A DNA stretch of 64,000 bases, from contig CAVYVI010000015.1 of assembly GCA_963771905.1 (NCBI GenBank), forward strand, positions 248,001-312,000, given 5' to 3'. Below, in pieces: positions 26,321-34,796 of this stretch (the first letter of the stretch is position 1; each line of letters starts with the position of its first letter). This DNA is from Palsa-147 sp963771905. Lineage in GTDB: Bacteria; Acidobacteriota; Terriglobia; Acidiferrales; UBA7541. A program made the position numbers and the translations under genes. The notes beneath the pieces were generated by a model. The model ran no database searches. It saw only the letters and a list, made by a program, of their open reading frames with translations, and was not told the DNA's origin.

Positions 26321-27364
26321 ATGACAGAAGCGCAAGAACTGGCGTCCAAAATTGCGCAGGTGCCGAAGGCGGAGCTACACCTTCATCTCGAAGGGTCGAT
26401 CAGCCCCGAAACCGTGAGCCTGCTCGGCGCGCGGCGTGGCGTCAACATCACGCCGGAAGCCGCGAAGGCGCGTTACGCGTACACGGATTTCACCGGGTTC
26501 CTCGACGCTTTCAAATGGGCCGTGGGTTATCTGAAGGCTCCGGAAGATTATTCGCTTATCACCCATCGACTCGCGGACGAATTGGTGCGCCAGAACGTAA
26601 TCTATGCCGAGGTCACTATCTCGGCAGGCGTGATGATCCGCCAGGGCCAGAATGTGGAAGCCAATTTCGCGGCGATTCAGGAAGTTGCCGACAGATATCG
26701 CGAAAAAGGGCTTCGCCTGGCGTGGATTTTTGATGCCACGCGGCAATTCGGCGCGGACGCGGCGATGAAAGTGGCAGCGCTCGCCACGCAGCTGCAGCCG
26801 AAGGGCGTGGTCGCCTTCGGGTTGGGAGGCGATGAGATGTCGGTTGGGACGGTACATTTTCGCGCGGCGTATGATTTCGCCAGGAATAGTGGGTTGCATG
26901 TGGTCGCGCACGCCGGCGAAATCGGCGGACCAGAACTGGTTCGCGAGGCGGTGGACCTTCTCGGCGCGGAACGGATCGGCCACGGCATCGCGGTGTACCG
27001 CGATGCCGCGCTCGCCGACCGACTGGCAACCTTGCGCATCCCTCTCGAAGTTTGCCCGACGAGCAATGTCTGTACGGGCGCTCTGGCGCGCCAACTCGAG
27101 GTGCCTGCGGCACAGATTTCCGAACACGTTCTTCCTAAACTCATCGAGAAAGGTCTGACGGTCACTCTCGCGACCGACGATCCAGCCATGTTCCACACCG
27201 ACCTTCTGGCCGAGTATTCGCACGCCATTTCGCTCGGGCTTTTGGAATTTCAGATCGCGAAAATGATCGAAGCCGGTTTCTCCCATGCATTTCTCCCGCC
27301 CGAAGAAAAACGTCCGCTGCTCGAAAAATTCCGCACAAACGCTCGCGCGGTTGGGTTACTCTGA
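26321..27364 (+). CDS. add: Adenosine deaminase family protein
   Basis: A TIM-barrel zinc hydrolase that deaminates adenosine (or a related aminopurine) to inosine. Zinc ligands lie in ELHLHLEGS (H20, H22). HVVAHAGEIGGPELV has the catalytic Glu region, GHGIAVYRD the catalytic His, and TLATDDPAMFHTD the Asp pair. LEVCPTSNVCTG is also characteristic. The length of 347 residues is typical. Adenosine versus adenine or another substrate cannot be fixed. It is followed eight bases later by purS, another purine gene. Confidence 0.88.
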   Translation: MTEAQELASKIAQVPKAELHLHLEGSISPETVSLLGARRGVNITPEAAKARYAYTDFTGFLDAFKWAVGYLKAPEDYSLITHRLADELVRQNVIYAEVTISAGVMIRQGQNVEANFAAIQEVADRYREKGLRLAWIFDATRQFGADAAMKVAALATQLQPKGVVAFGLGGDEMSVGTVHFRAAYDFARNSGLHVVAHAGEIGGPELVREAVDLLGAERIGHGIAVYRDAALADRLATLRIPLEVCPTSNVCTGALARQLEVPAAQISEHVLPKLIEKGLTVTLATDDPAMFHTDLLAEYSHAISLGLLEFQIAKMIEAGFSHAFLPPEEKRPLLEKFRTNARAVGLL

Positions 27365-27371
27365 AACACGC

Positions 27372-27614
27372 ATGAAAGCTCACGTTTGGGTGATGCTAAA
27401 GCAGACGGTGCTCGACCCGCAGGGCCAAACGATTCACCACGCTCTGCGTTCACTCGGCTACTCGAAAATCGACGATGTCCGCCAAGGCAAATTCTTCGTT
27501 CTAAAGGTCGATGGCATGACGAAGGATGAAGCCCAGAAACAGGTGGAGCGAATCGCGCGCGACGTCCTCACGAATCCTGTCATCGAGGAATTTCGCTTCG
27601 AAATCGTCGACTAG
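27372..27614 (+). CDS. purS: Phosphoribosylformylglycinamidine synthase subunit PurS
   Basis: An 80-residue protein from the ATG at 27372 (MKAHVWVMLKQTVLDPQGQT). In the PurSQL form of FGAM synthase, PurS bridges the glutaminase PurQ and the synthase PurL. The sequence VLDPQGQTIHHALRSLGY and KDEAQKQVERIARDVLTNPV are the PurS core. Neither purQ nor purL follows; glmS comes next after a 179-bp gap, so purS is separated from its partners here. Confidence 0.9.
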   Translation: MKAHVWVMLKQTVLDPQGQTIHHALRSLGYSKIDDVRQGKFFVLKVDGMTKDEAQKQVERIARDVLTNPVIEEFRFEIVD

Positions 27615-27793
27615 CGCGCACGTCCGCGGCTTTTCCGAATGTGGCGTTTCTGGCTTGAGTGTTCCTTCGTGAACGTTCTTTCGTGGAACCCGTCCCACTC
27701 CCCTTTTTTCGCGCTCCTGCGAAATATGCTAGTCTGATTTGACAGTAGGTCGCGGTTCGCCGCGTCCGCCGGCACTCTAGAGGAGCTTTCCCT

Positions 27794-29653
27794 GTGTGCG
27801 GAATCGTGGGTTACATCGGCCCGAAGAAGGTTGTGCCGCTGATCATCGACGGGCTGCGGCGCCTCGAATATCGCGGGTACGATTCCGCGGGAATCGCTGT
27901 AGTCAATACGAACGGCAAGCTTGAAATCCGCCGCGCCTCGGGCAAACTGCGCAACCTCGAAGAAGTCCTGCGCGAATCTCCCATCGATGGAACCTACGGC
28001 ATTGGCCATACGCGCTGGGCCACGCACGGCCGGCCGACGGAGGAAAACGCGCACCCGCACCGCGACTGCACAGGCGAAATCGTCGTGGTTCACAACGGCA
28101 TCATCGAAAATTACCTCGAACTGAAGCACGAGCTCGCGCGCGAGGGACACAAGTTCGTCACCGAGACGGACACGGAGATCATCGCGCATCTGGTCGAGAA
28201 ATATTCGAACGACAAGGAGCCGTTAGAAGATGCGGTACGGAAAACGGTGAAGCGACTGACGGGTGTCTACGCGCTATCGGTCCTCTCGACGCGCGACCCG
28301 CACAAGATTGTCGCGGCGCGGCTCGGTCCGCCATCTGTTGTCGGACTCGGCGAGAATGAGTTTTTCATCGCGAGCGATATTCCGGCGCTGCTACATCACA
28401 CGCGCAGCGTTTTCTTCTTGCACGACGGCGACATCGCGGTCATCACGGCCAGCGGCGTTCGCGTCACCGATGTCGAAGGCCGCGACGTGGAGCGTCCCCC
28501 GCAGCACATTTCGTGGGATCCCATAATGGCGGAAAAAGGCGGCTTCAAACATTTCATGCAGAAGGAGATTTTCGAGCAGCCCCGCGCCGTCCGGGACACT
28601 CTCATCGGGCGGATTTCACTCGATACTGGAAAGGTGTTCCTCGACCAGCTGGAAATCTCGGAAGACGAATTTCGGAAATTCCAGACGATCAAGATCGTGG
28701 CATGCGGAACGAGCTGGCATGCGGGGCTGGCCGGAAAATTCATGATCGAGCGGCTCGCGAAAATTCCGGTGGAAGTGGATTACGGGAGCGAGTTCCGCTA
28801 TCGCGATCCCATCGTCACGCCGAGCACGCTTGTCATTTCCATCAGCCAGTCGGGCGAGACGGCCGATACGCTGGCGGCGCAGCGCGAGGCGCGCTCGAAG
28901 GGCGCGAAGACGCTGGGCATCTGTAACGTAGTGGGATCGGCGCTGACGCGCGAGTCCAACGGCACGATTTACACGCACGCCGGACCGGAAATTGGCGTTG
29001 CTTCGACCAAGGCGTTCACGGGGCAGCTCACTGCTCTTGCGGTTCTCGCGCTCTACCTCGGCCAGGTGCGCGGCACGCTGCCGCCGGCTCAAGCGCGCAA
29101 ATTGATGCAGGAATTGACGAACATTCCGCAGAAGATGGACTCGATCTTGCGGCATGATTCCGAATGCGAGGAGTTGGCGCGGCAGTTCTTCCGCCATACA
29201 GATTTTTTGTACCTCGGCCGCGGTATTCATTATCCAATTGCGCTCGAAGGCGCCCTAAAACTCAAGGAAATCTCCTACATTCACGCCGAAGGTTATCCGG
29301 CCGGAGAGATGAAGCACGGACCGAACGCCCTGATCGATGAAAATCTGCCGGTCGTGGTCATCGCTACCCGCGACGATACCGACCCGGAGTCGGTGCAGCG
29401 TTACGAAAAGACGGTGTCCAATTTGCAGGAAGTTCGCGCGCGCGACGGCATCGTCATTTCCGTTGTCACCGAAGGCGATCGTCTGGCGCGAGAATCGTCG
29501 CAACACATTCTCGAAATTCCCACGGTGCCGGAAATTTTCGCTCCCATTCTCGAAATCATGCCGCTGCAGCTTCTCGCATATCACATCGCGGTGCGTCGCG
29601 GGTGCGACGTCGATCAGCCGCGCAATCTGGCCAAGTCGGTGACCGTCGAGTAG
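27794..29653 (+). CDS. glmS: Glutamine--fructose-6-phosphate aminotransferase (isomerizing)
   Basis: GlmS makes glucosamine 6-phosphate for peptidoglycan and lipid A. The GTG at 27794 places the catalytic Cys directly after the start residue (MCGIVGYIG). The glutaminase domain contains YRGYDSAGIA, HTRWATHG and HNGIIENY. Two SIS domains follow (CGTSWHAGLAGKF, SISQSGETADT, and EGALKLKEISYIHAEG), and the C-terminus ends in DQPRNLAKSVTVE, the standard ending. The length of 619 residues is normal. No glmS ribozyme core is evident upstream. A TATGCT box at about 27727 may be part of a promoter, but there is no good -35. Confidence 0.97.
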   Translation: MCGIVGYIGPKKVVPLIIDGLRRLEYRGYDSAGIAVVNTNGKLEIRRASGKLRNLEEVLRESPIDGTYGIGHTRWATHGRPTEENAHPHRDCTGEIVVVHNGIIENYLELKHELAREGHKFVTETDTEIIAHLVEKYSNDKEPLEDAVRKTVKRLTGVYALSVLSTRDPHKIVAARLGPPSVVGLGENEFFIASDIPALLHHTRSVFFLHDGDIAVITASGVRVTDVEGRDVERPPQHISWDPIMAEKGGFKHFMQKEIFEQPRAVRDTLIGRISLDTGKVFLDQLEISEDEFRKFQTIKIVACGTSWHAGLAGKFMIERLAKIPVEVDYGSEFRYRDPIVTPSTLVISISQSGETADTLAAQREARSKGAKTLGICNVVGSALTRESNGTIYTHAGPEIGVASTKAFTGQLTALAVLALYLGQVRGTLPPAQARKLMQELTNIPQKMDSILRHDSECEELARQFFRHTDFLYLGRGIHYPIALEGALKLKEISYIHAEGYPAGEMKHGPNALIDENLPVVVIATRDDTDPESVQRYEKTVSNLQEVRARDGIVISVVTEGDRLARESSQHILEIPTVPEIFAPILEIMPLQLLAYHIAVRRGCDVDQPRNLAKSVTVE

Positions 29654-29659
29654 ACGCGA

Positions 29660-29696
29660 GTGTTATGCTGTGGCGGGCAGCGCTGCCTGCTAACAC
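29660..29696 (+). terminator. Hairpin after glmS
   Basis: GTGTTA (29660-29665) pairs with TAACAC (29691-29696), and inside it lies the palindrome GGCAGCGCTGCC (29676-29687). The structure is positioned directly after the glmS stop. No run of T follows closely, so it may end transcription only with help from Rho. Confidence 0.35.
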
Positions 29697-29754
29697 TGCC
29701 TGGCAACCCGGCTCTTCCCTTTTCGTTTCTCGCGCGATTGCCTAGAATGTCCCC

Positions 29755-31074
29755 ATGCGCTCGATTCGCACCCTTTTCGTCGCGGCCTTCTCCCTTATGA
29801 TGCTTCTGCTGACAACCGGCGTGGCTCACGGCCAAGCCAGCTCGTCCGGAGCGGAGCTTTCGGGCACACTCGTCAAATTCAACGTGACCGGTTCGCAGCG
29901 ATTCTCCGCGGCACAGATCGAAGCGGCTGCGGGGCTGAAACCGGAACAAGCCATTCGGAAAGAGGATTTGCAGGCGGCCGCGAATGTTCTCGCGCAGAGT
30001 GGAGTCTTCGCGAACGTGCAATACCGCTACTCGACGCAGGGCAAAGATGTGACGATTGAGTTTCAGGTGACTGAGGCGCCGGCCATTCGCGTCTCGTTCG
30101 ACAATTTTCCGTGGTTCACCGACGACGAACTCGTGACGTCGCTTAAGGCGTCGATTCCGCTCTTCGACACGCAGCTTCCGGAAGCAGGGGGCGTGCTCGA
30201 TGAGGTGTCGCAGGCGCTCGAAAAACTTTTGCCGACACGCAAGGTAAGTGGCACGGTTTCACATCAGGTGATCCGCGAGCCCGGTACGGACGCCAAGATT
30301 CAGCAATTCCGCGTCGACGGCGCTGTCCTTACCGTCGAGGCCATTGAGTTCAATGACGCGCTCGCGCGCGACGACCTCGCCGTGCGTCAAAGCGCCCGCG
30401 ACGTCATCCTCGGAAAGCCTTATTCACGCGCGGTGATCGAGCGATTCGATTTCGAGCAGGTGCGGCCGCTGTATCTCGCGCATGCCTGTTTGCGAGTGCA
30501 CTTCGGCGAGCCCATGGCGCGTTTCAAGGGAGACCCTACCAAGGCGCTGCCCGACCAGGTGACCGCCATCGTCACCATCGATTCGGGACCGGAATATCGC
30601 TGGGCGGGCGTGACGTGGAGCGGCAACTCGGCATTGTCGAACGCCGAGCTGAATTCTTTCGTCCAGCTTAAGGACGGTGATATGGCGAATGGCGTGGGTC
30701 TCGAAGCGGCGTGGGTGCGCATCAGTGATGGGTATGCCAATCGCGGCTATCTCGACGCGAAACTCGATCCCACTGCCACACTCGACGATTCGACGAAGCG
30801 CGCCGCATATCGCGTGGGGATTACCGAAGGCCCGCAATATCATATGGGCGAGCTGGTGTTGACCGGCCTATCGCTCGACGGCGAGCGGCGAATCCGTGCG
30901 GCCTGGAAAATTCCAGCGGGTGCGGTGTTCGACCAGAGCGGTCTCGACGATTTCATCAACGGAGGGGCGCGAAGAGCGTTCGGCGACATTCCGTTCAATT
31001 ACGAAAAAATCGGACACTATCTGCAGAAAGATCCATTGACCGGCAAGGTTGACGTCCTGATGGACTTCCAATAG
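29755..31074 (+). CDS. Exported POTRA-domain protein (BamA/TamA-like N-terminal part without barrel)
   Basis: A signal peptide (about residues 1-27, ending VAHGQA) is followed by repeated POTRA-like units. The first is LVKFNVTGSQRFSAAQIEAA, then GVFANVQYRY and IEFQVTEAP. A later one is YRWAGVTWSGNSALSNAELN and GYLDAKLDP; another is YHMGELVLTGLSLDGERRI. These are the beta-alpha-alpha-beta-beta units of Omp85 proteins. The protein ends at residue 439 (VDVLMDFQ) without any of the beta-barrel strands or the terminal aromatic residue, so it is probably a periplasmic partner in outer-membrane assembly. The larE gene starts 26 bp downstream. Confidence 0.75.
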   Translation: MRSIRTLFVAAFSLMMLLLTTGVAHGQASSSGAELSGTLVKFNVTGSQRFSAAQIEAAAGLKPEQAIRKEDLQAAANVLAQSGVFANVQYRYSTQGKDVTIEFQVTEAPAIRVSFDNFPWFTDDELVTSLKASIPLFDTQLPEAGGVLDEVSQALEKLLPTRKVSGTVSHQVIREPGTDAKIQQFRVDGAVLTVEAIEFNDALARDDLAVRQSARDVILGKPYSRAVIERFDFEQVRPLYLAHACLRVHFGEPMARFKGDPTKALPDQVTAIVTIDSGPEYRWAGVTWSGNSALSNAELNSFVQLKDGDMANGVGLEAAWVRISDGYANRGYLDAKLDPTATLDDSTKRAAYRVGITEGPQYHMGELVLTGLSLDGERRIRAAWKIPAGAVFDQSGLDDFINGGARRAFGDIPFNYEKIGHYLQKDPLTGKVDVLMDFQ

Positions 31075-31099
31075 TCCGAAGGCGTTATACTGACAAACG

Positions 31100-31981
31100 A
31101 TGAGCTATGTTTCATTGAATCTCGCGGCGGCGCCGATCGCGCTCGATGTCGATCTGGCCGCGCTGAAGGAACGACAGCTCTTCGAGGTGCTTCGGCCCCT
31201 CGAATCGCTCCTGGTGGCGTTTTCCGGCGGCGCGGATTCAGCGTATCTGGCGTGGGCTGCATCGCGCACGTTGGGAGATCGCTCCATTGCAGTAACGGCA
31301 CTCTCGCCTAGTTATTCGCAGCACGATCGCAGCGTCGCTGAATCGTTCGTCCGCAATCACGCGATTCGCCACGAATGGATCGAGACGCACGAAGGCGAAA
31401 ACCCACTCTACGCAGCGAACAATGCTGACCGCTGCTTTTATTGCAAGGATGAGCTTTTTGCGCGTCTGGAAGAAATGGCGCGCGAGCGGCATGTTGCGGC
31501 GATTGCCTACGGCATCAATTCGGACGATACGCGCGATTTTCGCCCGGGCCACCGCGCCGCGAGGGAGCATCGCATTCTGGCTCCGCTTCTCGAAGCGCAG
31601 CTCAGCAAGGCGGAGATTCGCTTTCTCTCCGAGCGCGCGGCGCTCGAGACCTGGAACCGGCCCGCGTCGGCGTGCCTGTCTTCGCGCGTACCCTACGGCA
31701 GGGCGGTGACGCCGGAGCTGCTGCGGCAGATCGAGCGCGGCGAACAAGCGTTGCGCGACCTCGGCTTTCGGCAGTTTCGAGTGCGCGCTTACGGAGAGCT
31801 CGCGCGCATCGAGATTGATCCAGCGGAATTACCTCGCGCACTCCAGAGCGAAATGGCCGGACGGCTCGCGGCGAGCGTGGAACAAGCCGGATTCGCGCGG
31901 GTCGAGATCGACGCGAAAGGCTATCGCCAGGGATCTTTGAACGAAGCGTTGCGAAACGAATCGGCCACACGGCGGACGTAG
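31100..31981 (+). CDS. larE: ATP-dependent sacrificial sulfur transferase LarE
   Basis: LarE inserts sulfur into the nicotinate-derived precursor of the nickel-pincer nucleotide used by lactate racemase and related enzymes. The PP-loop is FSGGADSAYLAW (residues 41-52), and the AMP-binding region includes NNADRCFYCKDELF. Cys192 in RPASACLSSRVPYG corresponds to the sacrificial cysteine (Cys176) of the Lactiplantibacillus enzyme. The length of 293 residues is typical. Of the pathway, larC is present about 10 kb away on the other strand; larB and larA are not seen in this window. Confidence 0.9.
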   Translation: MSYVSLNLAAAPIALDVDLAALKERQLFEVLRPLESLLVAFSGGADSAYLAWAASRTLGDRSIAVTALSPSYSQHDRSVAESFVRNHAIRHEWIETHEGENPLYAANNADRCFYCKDELFARLEEMARERHVAAIAYGINSDDTRDFRPGHRAAREHRILAPLLEAQLSKAEIRFLSERAALETWNRPASACLSSRVPYGRAVTPELLRQIERGEQALRDLGFRQFRVRAYGELARIEIDPAELPRALQSEMAGRLAASVEQAGFARVEIDAKGYRQGSLNEALRNESATRRT

Positions 31982-31983
31982 CG

Positions 31984-33273
31984 ATGCGCGCACTCGCCTG
32001 GCTCTGCTTTTCGGCTTGCCTCGTTGTTCCCTGCTCCGCGCTTGCCCAATCCAGCCCGAACAAAAATCAGGACCCCGCTGCGACTCGAAAAAAAGCCGAC
32101 GATCCGGAAGCGGCGCTCGAGCGGGCGGTCGCATCGGCGGGAAACGATCGCGCGGCGCTGGTCCGCAATCTGCAGGAATATCTCCTGCGCTTTCCGGACG
32201 CGCCGCGCAAGCCCGCCGTGTATCGCGCGTTGGTGGAAAGCTGCGAGCAATTGAACGACAACGTCTGTGCGCTCTCGAACGCCGAACAACTGGTCGCAAT
32301 TCGCCCCGACGATTCCGAAATGATGATGGTGGCCGTGAATCTCTTGCAGGCGCAAGGGGACGAGCACAGCCTTGTCCGCGCGGGCGGATACATTACCCGC
32401 GTTCTCGATCGCGTCGAGAAGTCGACAGCGGATGAAAAGCCAGCGCGCGTTTCGCAGAGCGATTGGAAGGCGCAGCAGGATCAGTTGCGCGTCGCGCTCT
32501 ACGTGCTGCGCGGAAAGATCGAGGAACAGCAGAAAAATTACGATGACGCCGCGAAGGATTTTCAGGCGAGCAATCGCGTCATTCCGAGCGCGCTCGCCGA
32601 GCAGCACCTCGGCGCAATCGCCGAGTTGCGGAATGATCCTCGCGGAGCCATCGATTATTATATGGAAGCCTTCGTGCTTCCGGAGAGCGGGCCGGGAGGC
32701 TCCGTCGATCGCATGATCGTACGCCAGAATCTAACCAACGTCTGGCGGGAAATCCACGGAAGCGACGCGGGCCTCGCCGAGGCGGTCCTCACCGCGTTCG
32801 ATAAAGCCGAAGGATCCGCAGCAACGACCCGCCCTTCCGAACGGAATCGAGACATTCGCGACCCGTTTGCATTCGTGATACGCGATCTGAACGGGACACC
32901 ACTTCCGATGGCTCAGGAGCGGGGCAAAGTGGTTGTTCTGAGTTTCTGGGCAACGTGGTGCGGACCGTGCCGCGAACTCGAGCCGCTTTTTGCGCGGACC
33001 GCCGCCGACTATGCGGGCCGGGACGAGGTCGCCTTCCTTGCGCTCAACACGGACGAAGACGAATCGCGCGTCAAGCCGTTTGTCGCGGAGGAGAAATGGA
33101 CGATGCCGATCTTTTTCGCGGACGGTCTGGATGAACTCCTGAAGGTCGCGACGCTGCCTACCATCGTGGTTCTCGACCGCAATGGCAAAATTACATACCG
33201 GGTGAATGGGTTTCAATCCGAGGATTTCGAGGAACGCTTAACCACTGCGATCGAGAAGACGCTGCGTCACTAG
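31984..33273 (+). CDS. Exported TPR protein with C-terminal thioredoxin/TlpA domain
   Basis: A signal peptide (about residues 1-22) is followed by a helical region with TPR-like repeats (about 45-280; LRGKIEEQQKNYDDAAKDFQ is a clear unit). A thioredoxin-fold domain then begins near residue 305, with FWATWCGPCRELEPLF; the CGPC active site is intact. LPTIVVLDRNGKITYRVNGF is the TlpA/ResA cis-Pro region. It likely works as a periplasmic thiol reductase or disulfide carrier. It begins two bases after larE, so both are probably co-transcribed. It is a TlpA-family protein with an unusual N-terminal TPR part. Confidence 0.85.
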   Translation: MRALAWLCFSACLVVPCSALAQSSPNKNQDPAATRKKADDPEAALERAVASAGNDRAALVRNLQEYLLRFPDAPRKPAVYRALVESCEQLNDNVCALSNAEQLVAIRPDDSEMMMVAVNLLQAQGDEHSLVRAGGYITRVLDRVEKSTADEKPARVSQSDWKAQQDQLRVALYVLRGKIEEQQKNYDDAAKDFQASNRVIPSALAEQHLGAIAELRNDPRGAIDYYMEAFVLPESGPGGSVDRMIVRQNLTNVWREIHGSDAGLAEAVLTAFDKAEGSAATTRPSERNRDIRDPFAFVIRDLNGTPLPMAQERGKVVVLSFWATWCGPCRELEPLFARTAADYAGRDEVAFLALNTDEDESRVKPFVAEEKWTMPIFFADGLDELLKVATLPTIVVLDRNGKITYRVNGFQSEDFEERLTTAIEKTLRH

Positions 33274-33352
33274 CGAGCTAGGACCCGATTCTTCTCGGCA
33301 AATCGAGTTGAAAGTTCATGGCCATTGAATCTGTCGAAGGACTCGCGACCCG

Positions 33353-34282
33353 TTAGCGTGATGTGGCCGTCTTGCGCGCCATTGCTGCGTCTCGGGCCGC
33401 GAGGATGGTTCCGACGTGGATGCGCACCGTGTCGCTGACGCGCCGGGCGTAGCCGCCAGCGAGCGTGATTGCGACGGGAACGCGGTGCCGAAGCACGTAG
33501 TCGAAAATCAGCGCGTCGCGACGTTTCAATCCCTCAAGCGTGAGCGCCAGACCACCGAGCTGATCTTCGCAGTAAGGGTCAGCGCCTCCGATGTAAAAAA
33601 CCAACTGCGGCTGAAATTCGTCGAACGCGCGCATCAGATGCTTTTCGAGAATGGCGAGATAGTCGTCGTCGCCGACGCCATCCGGAAGATTGATGTCGAG
33701 CGTCGACGGCGGCTTTGGATACGGATAGTTGTTCTCCTGATGAATCGACATGGTGAAGACGGTCGGATCGCCGCCAAAAATCGCCGCCGTGCCGTTTCCG
33801 TGGTGAACGTCGGTATCGATCACCATCGCGTTCTCGATCGCACGGTCAAGCTGCATTCGCCGAATGGCGATGGCAACGTCATGCAACACGCAGAAACCCT
33901 CTCCGTGGTCGGGATAGGCGTGATGGAAGCCGCCGCCGATATTCGCGGCCCAGCCGTCCGAAAGTGCGCGCCGAGCCGCCAGCATCGATCCGCCCGCCGC
34001 AAGCCAGCAAGCCTCGATCAACTCTGGCGAGTATGGGATCTCCATGCGAGCTGTCTCTTCATAGGTGAGCTTCCCGGTCCTCAATTTGTGAAGGTACTCG
34101 GACGAGTGAACCAGCAAAACATCGCCATCGGCCGCCGGTTCCGGTGTGAGAAAATCCGACGGCGCGGCGACGCCTTCAGCAAGCAGCGCGTCATGGACCA
34201 GACGATATTTCTGTGATGGAAAGACGTGCGCGCCGAGATTCAGATCATAGCGGTCGTGATAGATGAGTTTAAAGGGCAGCAT
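33353..34282 (-). CDS. Histone deacetylase superfamily protein (class IV/AcuC-like)
   Basis: A zinc-dependent deacetylase of the arginase/HDAC fold. The metal and catalytic motifs are GGFHHAYPDHGEGFCVLHDV and DTDVHHGNGTAAIF, then YIGGADPYCEDQLGGL near the C-terminus. The order and the short length (309 residues) resemble HDAC11-type class IV members. The frame extends to 34321, but the ATG at 34282 (MLPFKLIYHDRYDLNLG) is the proper start. Substrates could be acetylated proteins, polyamines or small molecules. The gene is divergent from the copper cassette. Confidence 0.88.
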   Translation of the reverse strand: MLPFKLIYHDRYDLNLGAHVFPSQKYRLVHDALLAEGVAAPSDFLTPEPAADGDVLLVHSSEYLHKLRTGKLTYEETARMEIPYSPELIEACWLAAGGSMLAARRALSDGWAANIGGGFHHAYPDHGEGFCVLHDVAIAIRRMQLDRAIENAMVIDTDVHHGNGTAAIFGGDPTVFTMSIHQENNYPYPKPPSTLDINLPDGVGDDDYLAILEKHLMRAFDEFQPQLVFYIGGADPYCEDQLGGLALTLEGLKRRDALIFDYVLRHRVPVAITLAGGYARRVSDTVRIHVGTILAARDAAMARKTATSR

Positions 34283-34378
34283 GCGGCTCGCAGCGTAACT
34301 TGAATCGCAGGGAGCGCGCAAGATTCGCGCAGCGGCGCCTGCTTTCTTCCATCGTCACTCTATGTTAGCCTTCAGGCG

Positions 34379-34750
34379 ATGCGTCGCGCGCAAGTCGTTC
34401 TGATCCTGCTTTCCCTCTTCGCCGCTCCGTTGGCGTTGGTTGCGCGCGGCGAAGTGTGCGCCTCTGCCTGTGTGAAGACTTGTTGCCTCATGGCGTCGCA
34501 TGCGAGAAATACGGCGCCCACCCATCGCGCGTGCCACGACCGGCCATCGGCTCCAAAGGGCATGTGCTGTTCCGGCCAATCATCGAACCATGCGCTGGAC
34601 TACGGATTCGTTGCGCCGCTGCCGCAAACTCTGCTTGCGTTTACAAATGGCTTAGAATTTCCTCGAATTTCCCGTCTCTCCGTCTCGCGCGAGATCCCGC
34701 GCCGATTTTCAATCAACGTTCCGCCCCCGACGGAACCTCCGAGAAGCTAG
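34379..34750 (+). CDS. Small exported Cys/His-rich protein
   Basis: A 123-residue protein with a signal peptide (residues 1-22). The mature part holds nine cysteines and three histidines within about 50 residues: CASACVKTCC, then HRACHD and GMCCSG. The last third is a proline- and arginine-rich tail. The Cys-Cys pairs resemble periplasmic metal-binding proteins. It precedes a TonB receptor (46 bp) and, after that, a CusF-like lipoprotein, so a role in copper binding or delivery is plausible; the sequence alone does not prove it. Confidence 0.6.
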   Translation: MRRAQVVLILLSLFAAPLALVARGEVCASACVKTCCLMASHARNTAPTHRACHDRPSAPKGMCCSGQSSNHALDYGFVAPLPQTLLAFTNGLEFPRISRLSVSREIPRRFSINVPPPTEPPRS

Positions 34751-34796
34751 ACCGCAATATCCGCGCGGTTTCAATTCACTTCTCGGAGGATATCGC

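Noticed and set aside
27615..27793. Possible glmS ribozyme or riboswitch upstream of glmS
   Set aside because: No ribozyme core could be traced, the gap is short, and this element is known mainly from Gram-positive bacteria.
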